NCBI RefSeq assembly: GCF_004016525.1
Contig: NZ_SACJ01000003.1
Location: forward strand, 248,001-312,000
Length of the DNA: 64,000 nucleotides
From: Flavobacterium sufflavum
Lineage (GTDB): Bacteria > Bacteroidota > Bacteroidia > Flavobacteriales > Flavobacteriaceae
Direction: 5' to 3'
In this document: one piece after another, positions 43,614-52,265 of the stretch
How positions within the stretch are numbered: the stretch's first letter is position 1
Layout of the letters: the number at the start of each line of letters is the position of its first letter
Position numbers and translations under genes: made by a program
The notes under the pieces: model-generated
What the model was told of the DNA's origin: nothing
What the model saw: only the letters and a program-made list of their open reading frames with translations
Database searches by the model: none

Positions 43614-44393
43614 ATGACTAATACGAAAGAATTAAGTGTTGAGGACAAGTTAAGAGCCATCTACGATTTACAATTGATTGACTCTAGAATTGACGAAATT
43701 AGAAATGTAAGAGGGGAACTTCCTCTTGAAGTGGAAGATTTAGAAGATGAAGTTGCTGGTTTAAGCACACGTTCTGAAAAATTGAAAAGCGAGCTTGAAG
43801 TTATCGAAGAGCAAATAAAAGCTAAAAAGAACAGTATTGATGACCACAAAGAGGCTATCAAAAAATATACTAAACAACAAGAAAATGTTCGTAACAACAG
43901 AGAATTCAACTCTTTAACTAAAGAAATCGAATTTCAGGAACTTGAAATTCAATTGGCTGAAAAGCAAATGAAAGAAATGAAAGCTTCTATCGAACACAAG
44001 AAAGAGATTATTGCTCAATCTAAAGAAAAATTAGAGCTAAAATCAAATCACTTGAAACATAAAAAATTAGAGTTAGACGCTATCATGGCCGAAACTGCTA
44101 AGGAAGAAGAATTTTTAACTGAGAAATCTGCTGAGTTCCAAGAACAAATCGAAGAAAGATTATTGGCAGCTTACCGAAGAATTCGCTCAAGTGTTCGTAA
44201 CGGATTAGCTGTTGTTTCTATCGAAAGAGGAGCATCTGCAGGTTCATTCTTCACGATTCCACCACAAACACAGGTTGAAATTGCTTCAAGAAAAAAAATC
44301 ATCATCGATGAGCATTCTGGAAGAATTTTAGTAGACAGCAGTTTAGCTGAGGAAGAAAAAGAAAAAATGGAAAACTTATTTGCTAGTATTTAA
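43614..44393 (+). CDS. Coiled-coil protein with zinc-ribbon-like C-terminus lacking cysteines
   Basis: The 259-residue protein has a long antiparallel coiled coil (residues 25-180) then a C-terminal region in the C4-type zinc-ribbon family shape: 'VSIERGASAGSFFTIPPQTQVEIASRKKIIIDEHSGRILVD' in parts. In typical members the CxxC pairs sit where this has 'GASAG' and 'ASRKKIIIDEHSG'; here no cysteine remains in the whole protein. It pairs with Nif3-like genes in many bacteria, but its function is unknown. A terminator follows. Confidence 0.87.
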   Translation: MTNTKELSVEDKLRAIYDLQLIDSRIDEIRNVRGELPLEVEDLEDEVAGLSTRSEKLKSELEVIEEQIKAKKNSIDDHKEAIKKYTKQQENVRNNREFNSLTKEIEFQELEIQLAEKQMKEMKASIEHKKEIIAQSKEKLELKSNHLKHKKLELDAIMAETAKEEEFLTEKSAEFQEQIEERLLAAYRRIRSSVRNGLAVVSIERGASAGSFFTIPPQTQVEIASRKKIIIDEHSGRILVDSSLAEEEKEKMENLFASI

Positions 44394-44401
44394 TTATATT
44401 T

Positions 44402-44430
44402 AAGTCCCGATTCACCATCGGGACTTTTTT
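44402..44430 (+). terminator. Terminator abutting the hydrolase start codon
   Basis: AAGTCCCGA (44402-44410) pairs with TCGGGACTT (44418-44426) and T's run to 44430, 3 bases before the next ATG at 44434. It ends the Nif3/zinc-ribbon transcript. Confidence 0.8.
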
Positions 44431-44433
44431 ATT

Positions 44434-45276
44434 ATGAAAAAAGCACTTTATTTTTTACTTACTAAATCCATTGGTTTCTACATCAATGCTTTAAGCTTTA
44501 TTTTTCCTGACAAAGCTACACAACTCGCTTATGCTTTCTTTAGTGAACCTCGTGATGGAAAATTAGCAAAAGACAATCTTCCGGAAATTCTTCGCGAAAC
44601 CGAAAAAGAAACCTATCAACATCAAGGGGGATTTTTCCAGACCTATACCTGGAAAGGCAATGAGAATACTATTCTGCTAGTTCACGGCTGGGAAAGTAAT
44701 GCTTCCCGATGGGAAAATTTATTACGCTACTTAAAAAAATCAGGAAGCACTATTATAGCAATCGATGCTCCTGCACATGGTTTATCCAGCGGCAAGGAAT
44801 TCAACATTCCGCAGTATGCGACTTTTATAGATATCATCGTTCAAAAATTCAATCCTAAACATCTTATAGGACACTCCTTAGGCGGTAAAACCTGCCTTTA
44901 CTACCAATCGACATATCAAAATAACAGCATTGAAAAGATGGTTATTTTAGGTTCGCCTAGCGATTTCCAAATCATTCTCAACAATTATATTAATTTATTG
45001 AGCCTGAATTCTAAAATTTCAAAAGGTCTGGAAAATCATTATCTCAATCACTTCAACCTTCAATTAGAACATTTTTCAGGAAAATCATTTGCTTCCAAAA
45101 TAAAAACAAAAGGACTCATTGCCCATGACATCGAAGACACCATCGTTTTATTTGAAGAAGGAAAAAAAATAGCCAGTGCCTGGCAAGATGCTATTTTCAT
45201 TGAAACCAAAGGCCTTGGTCATAGCCTGCACGGTGAAGAATTATATCAAAAAGTGTATCAATTCCTGTTTGAATAA
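44434..45276 (+). CDS. Alpha/beta hydrolase
   Basis: The 280-residue enzyme has the nucleophile elbow 'GHSLGG' (Ser near residue 149), oxyanion region 'LVHGWESNASRWENLLRYL', 'AIDAPAHGLSSG', and a terminal His in 'GLGHSLHGEELYQK'. An N-terminal hydrophobic segment ('YFLLTKSIGFYINALSFIFP') may associate it with the membrane. Substrate unknown. No promoter is visible between the terminator and its ATG, so expression may depend on read-through. Confidence 0.9.
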   Translation: MKKALYFLLTKSIGFYINALSFIFPDKATQLAYAFFSEPRDGKLAKDNLPEILRETEKETYQHQGGFFQTYTWKGNENTILLVHGWESNASRWENLLRYLKKSGSTIIAIDAPAHGLSSGKEFNIPQYATFIDIIVQKFNPKHLIGHSLGGKTCLYYQSTYQNNSIEKMVILGSPSDFQIILNNYINLLSLNSKISKGLENHYLNHFNLQLEHFSGKSFASKIKTKGLIAHDIEDTIVLFEEGKKIASAWQDAIFIETKGLGHSLHGEELYQKVYQFLFE

Positions 45277-45295
45277 TTATTCAATATCAAAAATC

Positions 45296-45362
45296 AATAA
45301 CAATGACAATATCAATTTTAAATCTTAAAATAGAATTGCAATAGACTTTTGTCATTGTTATT
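45296..45362. repeat. 14-bp inverted repeat with long loop
   Basis: AATAACAATGACAA (45296-45309) is matched exactly by TTGTCATTGTTATT (45349-45362). Further 'ATTGTTA' units follow up to 45385, just upstream of the rluF -7 box. It may end the hydrolase transcript or bind a regulator. Confidence 0.55.
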
Positions 45363-45392
45363 GCCATTGTTAATTGTTATTGTATTATTGCT

Positions 45393-45400
45393 TACTTTTG
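45393..45400 (+). promoter_or_regulatory. -7 element for rluF
   Basis: TACTTTTG, an exact TANNTTTG match, ends 4 bases before the ATG. TTG triplets lie 16 and 23 bases upstream of it. Transcription would begin at or beside the start codon, so the message may be leaderless. Confidence 0.55.
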
Positions 45401-45404
45401 CACT

Positions 45405-46217
45405 ATGGAAGAAAATCTAAAACGTCTCAATAAATTCATAGGAGAAACGGGCTTTTGCTCCCGTCGTGAAGCTGATAAATATATTGAAGAAGGTCGTGTT
45501 ACCATCAATGGAGTTGTGCCTGAATTAGGGACAAAAGTTGGTTCAAATGACGAAGTGCGTATTGATGGCAAACTGATTCATGAGAAAAACGAAAAACACG
45601 TTTACCTTGCTTTTAACAAACCCGTTGGAATTGAGTGTACCACTAACCTAGAGGTTCGCAACAATATTGTCGATTACATCAATTATCCTAAACGTATTTT
45701 CCCAATAGGCCGATTAGACAAAGCATCGGAAGGTTTGATTTTCATGACCAATGATGGTGATATTGTCAACAAAATATTGCGTGCCAGAAACAACCACGAA
45801 AAAGAATATACAGTTACCGTAAACAAGCCGATTACCGACCGTTTTATACAACGAATGGGTAATGGTGTTCCAATTTTAGACACTATAACCCGAAAATGCA
45901 AGGTAGAACAAATTAGCAAAAACATTTTCAAAATCGTTCTTACCCAAGGTTTGAATCGTCAAATTCGTAGAATGTGTGAATATTTAGGCTACGAAGTTAC
46001 TGCCCTGAAACGTATTCGTATCATTAATATTTCACTGGATGTTCCTGTGGGACGCTACCGCGATTTGACTGATGCTGAAATCAAAGAATTAAACGAACTT
46101 ATCGAGCCTTCAAGCAAAACCGAAGAAGCGAGTTTACCCAAAGCTGAGGCTCCAAAACGCAGAACCGAATTCATCAAAAAAAATGATCCTAGATTTAAGA
46201 AAAGAGGAGATTATTAA
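45405..46217 (+). CDS. rluF: 23S rRNA pseudouridine(2604) synthase RluF
   Basis: The 270-residue protein has an S4 RNA-binding domain (residues 5-65, 'RLNKFIGETGFCSRREADKYIEEGRVTING') and the RsuA-type catalytic domain with catalytic Asp in 'GRLDKASEGLIFMTNDG'. Segments 'MGNGVPILDTITRKCKVEQI' and 'TQGLNRQIRRMCEYLGYEVTALKRIRI' are close to E. coli RluF. The basic C-terminal tail is variable. A terminator follows. Confidence 0.92.
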   Translation: MEENLKRLNKFIGETGFCSRREADKYIEEGRVTINGVVPELGTKVGSNDEVRIDGKLIHEKNEKHVYLAFNKPVGIECTTNLEVRNNIVDYINYPKRIFPIGRLDKASEGLIFMTNDGDIVNKILRARNNHEKEYTVTVNKPITDRFIQRMGNGVPILDTITRKCKVEQISKNIFKIVLTQGLNRQIRRMCEYLGYEVTALKRIRIINISLDVPVGRYRDLTDAEIKELNELIEPSSKTEEASLPKAEAPKRRTEFIKKNDPRFKKRGDY

Positions 46218-46227
46218 AATAAAAAAG

Positions 46228-46262
46228 CCCATCTCGTTCTAAAAAACAAGATGGGATTTTTT
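46228..46262. terminator. Bidirectional terminator
   Basis: CCCATCT-C-GTT (46228-46238) pairs with AAC-A-AGATGGG (46245-46255) and is flanked by A- and T-runs. It serves rluF and the opposing 46268 gene. Confidence 0.8.
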
Positions 46263-46267
46263 TCACC

Positions 46268-46981
46268 TTATTCATTTATAATCTTCTCTATTTTATCATG
46301 TAAATTTTCCTTAATCCAAAGATTCATCTTTTCTTTACTCTCAGCTTCACTTTTACACCAAGGACAAGTTTCGTTCACTAAAACTTTTTGATTTTTTAAA
46401 TCGAATAACGAATGATATAAACCTCCTCGTTCCATAATTAAATAATTATTTTTGATAAAAATTTTTACTCCGTCCAAATTTTTAGGACCTTCATCATAAT
46501 TACTACAAATAAAAATAAAATCTAAATTCACAACATTTTTTCCTTCTTCAAGTTCCATCTCTGAATTGTGAACAAGCTTTTTATCAACTTTTTCTTGATT
46601 GTTCCATTTATCTTTTCTCCATTTTATAATACACCATTCTGTATCATCAAATCCAGCCATAGAAAAGTACAACCCATAAATATCTTGTTCATACTCTAAA
46701 TGTTGCTGATAGAGATAGTTCTTAAAAACAGATTTCAAAACGTTAATTTTTATATCTAAATACTTCTTACGTCCTTCATCATTAAGTCCTTTCCCTGTAT
46801 CCTTTCTATATTTTTTAGTAACATTTAAATCTTTATCAATCAACTTTTCTTCTTTAAGTTTATCGATTTCTAATTTTTCTACCAAATCAAAATAATAATC
46901 AACACTACGATATTCTAACTTTTGTGAATATAAATTAACTGATAAAAAATAATACGCCATTAAAAACAAGATTGTTTTCAT
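46268..46981 (-). CDS. Secreted protein of unknown function
   Basis: The 237-residue product from 'MKTILFLMAYYFLSVNLYSQ' has a signal peptide of about 20 residues. The body is charged and Lys/Asp rich; a 'CPWCKSEAESKEKM' CxxC pair lies near the C-terminus and 'MAGFDDTEWCIIKWRKDKWN' in the middle. I recognise no family. An ATG five codons upstream would overlap the DUF4173 gene by 11 bases, while this start leaves a 4-base gap. It ends the minus-strand cluster. Confidence 0.75.
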   Translation of the reverse strand: MKTILFLMAYYFLSVNLYSQKLEYRSVDYYFDLVEKLEIDKLKEEKLIDKDLNVTKKYRKDTGKGLNDEGRKKYLDIKINVLKSVFKNYLYQQHLEYEQDIYGLYFSMAGFDDTEWCIIKWRKDKWNNQEKVDKKLVHNSEMELEEGKNVVNLDFIFICSNYDEGPKNLDGVKIFIKNNYLIMERGGLYHSLFDLKNQKVLVNETCPWCKSEAESKEKMNLWIKENLHDKIEKIINE

Positions 46982-46985
46982 CTCT

Positions 46986-48371
46986 CTATTTATCAACTTT
47001 TACAAATTCATAATACAAGGCTTTAGATAAAAAGCTTTCACTTTGCTCCTCTTCCACTCTTTGCTTTATATGATCCAATTGCTTTACTTCTTCAGGCTTT
47101 GAAGCAAAATAATCCTGATAAATTTCTTCATTGAAATTCAGTTCTCTCAAATATTCAGCATCTACACCTTTACCAACAGCAATATTATAATTCGTAATCA
47201 GATTGCCCCAATTGACAAAACTGCATATCAGAATCGTTCCGTAGAAATACCAAAGCATTTGATTGAAAAGGAAAGCATTGGTTTTTTGTTTGCTGATTTT
47301 TATAAAGGAAATCACCAAGCCAATTATTGCCAAAATCAAGAAAGCATAAACACCTAATCGTTTATAGGTCAAGCCGAAAAAAGAAACGTATTCGGAATTT
47401 TTAATCATCGCACTCAATATTAAAACTCCGTTTAAGAAAATCCAAATTTTAGATAATCGTTTCAAGGTTTTTGCTTTTTCATCAAAATTAAATCCTCCTT
47501 TAAAGTAGAATAAAATCACGCCAACCGCCATAACGATTGAAAAAACAACAGCATTAACCCTTTCATGCGTATCCGAACTCAATTTTGATTTTTCGACAAC
47601 TTCAAAAAACTGTTCGTAATTATAAGTGACTATAAAAACCAAAAGCAACGTATTTAAAAGAAATAAAGTAATCTCACCACTTTTTCTTTCGAAGTCAATA
47701 TCCAGAAACGAAAATGAATTTTGATTTTCTGTTTTTGCTTCTTCTTTAAAATCGTTATCTAATAATTCATTCTTTTCGTAACAAACTTCAGGAATCCAAT
47801 AATTCCAGAAAGTAAACGAAATATAAAATCCTAAAGCTGTAAGAACAAATGCTTGCCAAACATCAATATCTAAATAATAATCGGTAAACAAAGATGAAAA
47901 ATGATCGCTTCCAAAAGAATACACAATTAAAAACAATCCCAAAAATACGGCTGGAATAATAAAGTAGGCTATCAACTTTTTAGCAAAACCACTATTGACT
48001 TTCCGTTTGGGAATGTATTGATTGAACATCAAAATTCGACCTAATGATGCAATTCCGTTTACCACAACAAGCGGAAATACTTGGAACACTTTAAGATTAG
48101 GTTCTTGTGTTTTGAACTGTAAAAAGACAATAGAAAAAGCCATAGCAAAAAATGATGGAAAATCTCCGTACCAGGCAAAAGCAAAACAAGATAATACCGA
48201 TGTGATCACTAAAACCAAATGGAGCCTACTGCTAAGCTTTTCCTGAAAGAAATAACAAATCAAGGTGGTTTGTAACAGACCGAAAATAGCCCAATTAAGA
48301 CCTAAATCCTCGTTGTAAAAAAGCAGTGTAAAAATCAAACTGCTAGCTAAAATAAAATGTAGTTTTTTCAT
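46986..48371 (-). CDS. DUF4173-type multi-span membrane protein
   Basis: The 461-residue product from 'MKKLHFILASSLIFTLLFYN' has about eleven membrane spans and a charged C-terminal tail. The pattern, including 'RILMFNQYIPKRKVNSGFAKKLIAYFIIPAVFLGLF' and 'LTYKRLGVYAFLILAIIGLVISFIKI', fits DUF4173/DUF4153. Its function is unknown. An upstream ATG at 48416 lies above the operator/-7 box, so the later start is chosen. It is cotranscribed with or follows a winged-helix regulator and a 204-residue membrane protein. Confidence 0.8.
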   Translation of the reverse strand: MKKLHFILASSLIFTLLFYNEDLGLNWAIFGLLQTTLICYFFQEKLSSRLHLVLVITSVLSCFAFAWYGDFPSFFAMAFSIVFLQFKTQEPNLKVFQVFPLVVVNGIASLGRILMFNQYIPKRKVNSGFAKKLIAYFIIPAVFLGLFLIVYSFGSDHFSSLFTDYYLDIDVWQAFVLTALGFYISFTFWNYWIPEVCYEKNELLDNDFKEEAKTENQNSFSFLDIDFERKSGEITLFLLNTLLLVFIVTYNYEQFFEVVEKSKLSSDTHERVNAVVFSIVMAVGVILFYFKGGFNFDEKAKTLKRLSKIWIFLNGVLILSAMIKNSEYVSFFGLTYKRLGVYAFLILAIIGLVISFIKISKQKTNAFLFNQMLWYFYGTILICSFVNWGNLITNYNIAVGKGVDAEYLRELNFNEEIYQDYFASKPEEVKQLDHIKQRVEEEQSESFLSKALYYEFVKVDK

Positions 48372-48384
48372 AATTCTCAATTTA

Positions 48385-48408
48385 AAAGTACTTTGCGTTT
48401 CAAAGTTA
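48385..48408 (-). promoter_or_regulatory. Operator/promoter element, copy 1
   Basis: On the plus strand it reads AAAGTACTTTG-N5-CAAAGTTA. ACTTTG and CAAAGT form a perfect 6-5-6 palindrome. On the minus strand TAACTTTG is a -7 box, so the palindrome covers the promoter of the DUF4173 gene. The same element is found at 49352-49375. Confidence 0.65.
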
Positions 48409-48423
48409 TTAGACAAAAAAATT

Positions 48424-48720
48424 TTAGTTATTCGATTTCATTAATTTTTCAAGACTATTCAAGTGCTCATTAAAGGCCGCGCGTCCTCTATTAGTCACTC
48501 TATAAGATGTTTTAGGCTTTTTGCCCACAAATTCTTTCTTTATTTCAATATATTCTGCTTTCTCTAAGGCCGAAGAATGACTGGCTAAATTACCATCAGT
48601 AATATTCAAAAGCGTTTTCATTTCGGTAAAATCAATCCAGTCGTTAACCATCAAAATGGACATAATCCCCAATCTGACACGACTTTCAAAATCCTTATTT
48701 AGCTTATCAATGATTCCCAT
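48424..48720 (-). CDS. Winged-helix transcriptional regulator
   Basis: The 98-residue protein matches the HTH_34 type winged-helix family: 'FESRVRLGIMSILMVNDWIDFTEMKTLLNITDGNLASHSSALEKAEYIEIKKEF', with the wing 'GKKPKTSYRVTNRGRAAFNEHL'. Related regulators in Bacteroidota sit with membrane proteins of unknown role. It is encoded between two membrane-protein genes that each have the shared operator, so it probably binds these sites. It starts 12 bases after the preceding gene. Confidence 0.9.
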   Translation of the reverse strand: MGIIDKLNKDFESRVRLGIMSILMVNDWIDFTEMKTLLNITDGNLASHSSALEKAEYIEIKKEFVGKKPKTSYRVTNRGRAAFNEHLNSLEKLMKSNN

Positions 48721-48732
48721 TAGTTGGCTGTT

Positions 48733-49347
48733 TTATTTGTATTTTTTAAACATAATTAATCCGTACAATATATGTAAAACACCAAATCCAAGAATCCAAA
48801 AAATCAAACCGTAACCCAGATAAAACATAGAAATACTCCCCAAAGCGACTTCACAAAACCCCAGATATTTAATATCCGAAAAAGTATATTTTTCAGCATT
48901 TACAAGTGCTAAACCATAAAACACCAAAGTGGCCGGCGCAATCAAAACATACATTTGATGAAACAACAGAGCCAAACAAAACAATCCTCCTACTGCCAAT
49001 GGGATCGCCAGATTCAATAACATATTTTTTGTTGTCGAAGTCCAAATAGGTAAATTGTACTTTTTACTTTTTCTAACGGTAAATAAAATTCCGAACGTTA
49101 ATGCAAAAGTAAAAATGACAATCCCACTAAATACGAGTTCTGAGACTAAACTCATCGAAAACTCCTTGTTCTTTCCTTCGAAATAATTAATTCCGTTTTT
49201 CTCAAACAATTGATAAACGTACAAACCGCCAATCAAGGCTGACAATCCTGCAAATACTCCTGAGAGTCCGCTTAAAGATATAAATCTTGAAGAACGCTCC
49301 ATCATAGAGCGAATGTGTGATAAATCTTCCTGATGCTTCTGATTCAT
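48733..49347 (-). CDS. Membrane protein, unknown
   Basis: The 204-residue protein has an N-terminal segment 'EDLSHIRSMMERSSRFISLSGLSGVFAGLSALIGGLYVYQLFE' and about six membrane spans. It belongs to a group that accompanies HTH_34 regulators in Bacteroidota; I cannot name a function. It is the first gene of the cluster. Its ATG lies 4 bases below the shared operator. Confidence 0.78.
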   Translation of the reverse strand: MNQKHQEDLSHIRSMMERSSRFISLSGLSGVFAGLSALIGGLYVYQLFEKNGINYFEGKNKEFSMSLVSELVFSGIVIFTFALTFGILFTVRKSKKYNLPIWTSTTKNMLLNLAIPLAVGGLFCLALLFHQMYVLIAPATLVFYGLALVNAEKYTFSDIKYLGFCEVALGSISMFYLGYGLIFWILGFGVLHILYGLIMFKKYK

Positions 49348-49351
49348 AATT

Positions 49352-49375
49352 AAAGTACTTTGAGATACAAAGTTA
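49352..49375 (-). promoter_or_regulatory. Operator/promoter element, copy 2
   Basis: AAAGTACTTTG-N5-CAAAGTTA on the plus strand, with the same spacing as copy 1. ACTTTG-AGATA-CAAAGT is a perfect palindrome, and TAACTTTG on the minus strand is a -7 box. The copy is 4 bases from the start codon of the first gene of the cluster. Confidence 0.68.
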
Positions 49376-49447
49376 ATTTAATTTTTGAAATGAGGCCATC
49401 AAAAAACATTTTTTTTTACAGAAATTCAATACTAAAGCCTTTAATTA

Positions 49448-49495
49448 AAAATCCCAACAAAAGATATCTATTCGAATATCTTTTATTGGGATTTT
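49448..49495 (-). terminator. Terminator of the TlpA-type gene
   Basis: A 20-bp stem with one C-A mismatch (49448-49467 with 49476-49495) and an 8-base loop. On the minus strand it is followed by a T-rich stretch. Confidence 0.8.
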
Positions 49496-49518
49496 GATCT
49501 ATTTAGAATTACAATCTA

Positions 49519-52074
49519 TTACATCTGCTTCTCTAAAATCTTCTTTAAGCCTTCATTAGAATGATGTCCTAATTCTGGATTTACTACTTCTCCTTTTTTA
49601 TTAACCAATACATAATGTGGAATTCCCGTAACATTAAACTTTTTGGTCAAATATTTCCACTCATCCTCCGAAACTCTGTAGTGCTCTCCTTTAATATCAG
49701 GAATACTGTTACTCCATGTCTTTTCTGGCGAAGATTGGCCGGTGATATACAAAAAGACAACATCTTTACTCTTCATTTCTTCTTTTAACGGTGCAATTTC
49801 TTTAATTCCTGATTTACAAGGTCCGCACCAGGTTGCCCAAAAATCAACATAAATTACTTTGCCTTTAAACTTGGCTATCATCGAATTAAAAAGCTCATCT
49901 CCAGTTGCTTTTTGAACTGTATTGACTGCAAAACCTGTTTTGGATTTATTAGCTTCTAATCTGGCTTTCAGTTTATCATTTTCAAAAACAATATAATTGG
50001 ATAAAAATGGATGCTTAATATTTTTCTGAATTGTTTGTAATTCACTTTCTGTATAAGGAGTAAAATTGTTTTCGAGCATTCTTGCTTTTTGCTGTAGCAA
50101 CATTGCGTCAATTAAAAAAGTCTCTTTTAAACCATAAACTTCTTTCATTTTATTATAACTCTTATTAGAATATAATCCTGAGATAATATTCTGTATGTCT
50201 TTCATGTATTTTTTACCAAATTCCTCAGGTTTCTTAGCATACTTTTGCTCAAAGGCCTTTTTGACAACAAGTTCTTCTTTTGATAATTGAATCAATTTAT
50301 AATTGGATACTAATTCTTTTTCTTCGGCAGTAAGAGATACTCCCTGAGTTTTTAAATAGGCTGCGAAATCTCCTACTGAAATATCATTCTGAAGTTTATT
50401 TTTTTGCAATGCTTCATAAGCCTCTTTGTGATTATTATTAAAATCTGCAATTTTAGTTTTATTAGTCGTATTAAAATCAAGTAACCTTAAATTTCCTTTT
50501 TCCAATTTTCCGAATGCTCCAATCATTTCTAACTCCTCATTAGTCAACACGATACCATTGTCCTGAAGTGTTTTAGCCATATCTGACATAGTCCTGAACG
50601 AAGGTAAAACAGGATGCTCATTTAAAGCCTCAACATTAGCTAAATTACTGGCAAAATAAGAGAAATTATTAGCTATCACTACAGCTTCGTTATTCAACAT
50701 GGATTTGGTAATAAAATCATAATATGATGCCTCTATTTTATAATCTTCATCAGATGTAGCAACCTTATTTGCTGCTTTATCACTTTGAGCAATCTGTCTG
50801 TAGGTCTGATAAGTAAGAATTTGTGCAAAAGCCAAAAATTCAATATCTAACTTTTTAATTTGTAATGCTTTCTGACTAACAAATTGCTTTTGAGAAATAA
50901 CATCCAACTCCTGTAATTGTTTCTCTTTTATTTCCAAACAAGCTTGTTTGAAAGCTTCGGGACTCATTTCTAAGATTGTTTTTCTCAATTTTTGATAATC
51001 TTTATAAGATTCTGCCTTTTCCAATGCCTTAAGATCTGTATTTATACCAGCACAATCGCCCATAAACAAAACAGCATCTACATCTATTAATTGAAATGTT
51101 TCTTTTCCGGGCTCAACAAAAACCGTAGAATTAGCTCCCGGAATTTGTACAAAAACAGACATAGGATGATTTATTGGAAATTGTACCTTAAAACTGCCAT
51201 CATTAGCAATTTCGACTATGTAAGTGTCCTGACTTCCGGTAAGGGCGTTACTTACATATACTTTTCCTGTTTTTCTACCTGCTCTAGCAGTATAACCTTT
51301 AATAAAGCCGGAAAAAGTAGCCGAATCTGATTTAAAAATATTTGAAGAAAATATTTCATCATTGGCTAACTTATAATTCGGATTTTCTGTTTTTTCCTTA
51401 CTGTAAACTGCTAATTTTTCTTTATTGTCTCCAATTTTTACCGCTCCTTTTTTATCTATTTGTACATAAACTGTTTTTAGATTTCCGTTTCTTTCCAGAA
51501 CAATACTATAATTGTTTTTTTTCTGACTTACTGTTTTATAATTCCAAACTGCTTTGTCAACAACTGCCTGATTGGCATAAAATCCATAATCCCATTGATT
51601 ACTTCCATCGGTTTGAAACCAGTTTCCTTGAAGTACTTTTGGCAGTAACGATTCAACATCTTTTTCGTTAAGTACAATATCGTAAACAGACCAATTATTA
51701 GGATTATTATTGCCTTCACCAAAATCTATTTTATCTATTCCATTTTTCAACTTAGGGAAGAAAACCTTATAGTTTGCCTCTCCTGTTTCAGGCATCGTAT
51801 ATCTTTCTCCAAATGGGATTCCTTCGGTTTGGGTTGCCAAGTATTTTACACCTCCATTGATATCCTGTATATAGGTATCCTTAGGAACTTGAATCCATTG
51901 TCCGGGTTGGTATTTAATATAGAAATGAATGATTGTTGCCGAATCGGTCAATTCAATTTTAGTTAATTTCCCAGGAAGATTACTCAAACCATAGTCTGGT
52001 TTATCAATTGTTTTCTGCGAGAAAACACCACAGTTCATCAGAAGTGCAACAAGAATACTAAAGATTTTTTTCAT
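49519..52074 (-). CDS. Large secreted TlpA-like thiol-disulfide protein
   Basis: The 851-residue protein has a signal peptide (1-19, 'NCGVFSQ'), a long middle region of beta-sandwich then helical repeats without recognisable catalytic motifs, and a C-terminal thioredoxin fold (about 715-851) with the redox pair C750-G-P-C753 in 'FWATWCGPCKSG' and a cis-proline in 'TGIPHYVLVN'. It would reduce or shuffle disulfides in the periplasm. Similar large proteins with an N-terminal DUF4369-like segment occur in Bacteroidota, often with SusCD systems, but none is adjacent. It is a single gene. Confidence 0.87.
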   Translation of the reverse strand: MKKIFSILVALLMNCGVFSQKTIDKPDYGLSNLPGKLTKIELTDSATIIHFYIKYQPGQWIQVPKDTYIQDINGGVKYLATQTEGIPFGERYTMPETGEANYKVFFPKLKNGIDKIDFGEGNNNPNNWSVYDIVLNEKDVESLLPKVLQGNWFQTDGSNQWDYGFYANQAVVDKAVWNYKTVSQKKNNYSIVLERNGNLKTVYVQIDKKGAVKIGDNKEKLAVYSKEKTENPNYKLANDEIFSSNIFKSDSATFSGFIKGYTARAGRKTGKVYVSNALTGSQDTYIVEIANDGSFKVQFPINHPMSVFVQIPGANSTVFVEPGKETFQLIDVDAVLFMGDCAGINTDLKALEKAESYKDYQKLRKTILEMSPEAFKQACLEIKEKQLQELDVISQKQFVSQKALQIKKLDIEFLAFAQILTYQTYRQIAQSDKAANKVATSDEDYKIEASYYDFITKSMLNNEAVVIANNFSYFASNLANVEALNEHPVLPSFRTMSDMAKTLQDNGIVLTNEELEMIGAFGKLEKGNLRLLDFNTTNKTKIADFNNNHKEAYEALQKNKLQNDISVGDFAAYLKTQGVSLTAEEKELVSNYKLIQLSKEELVVKKAFEQKYAKKPEEFGKKYMKDIQNIISGLYSNKSYNKMKEVYGLKETFLIDAMLLQQKARMLENNFTPYTESELQTIQKNIKHPFLSNYIVFENDKLKARLEANKSKTGFAVNTVQKATGDELFNSMIAKFKGKVIYVDFWATWCGPCKSGIKEIAPLKEEMKSKDVVFLYITGQSSPEKTWSNSIPDIKGEHYRVSEDEWKYLTKKFNVTGIPHYVLVNKKGEVVNPELGHHSNEGLKKILEKQM

Positions 52075-52265
52075 GCTTTTTTTGGTTGGTTAGAAGTTGA
52101 TCATGATTGTTTGTAGGTTATTACACAAACATCATCAAACTTAATTATTAATTCAGAAAAAGATTATAATAATTTGTTAAAAGAAAGAAAACACTGTAGC
52201 ATCTACTATAGTTTTCCAAAAGCAAGATAAAGGCAAATTAATTTTAAATTTATCGAAGTTAAATT

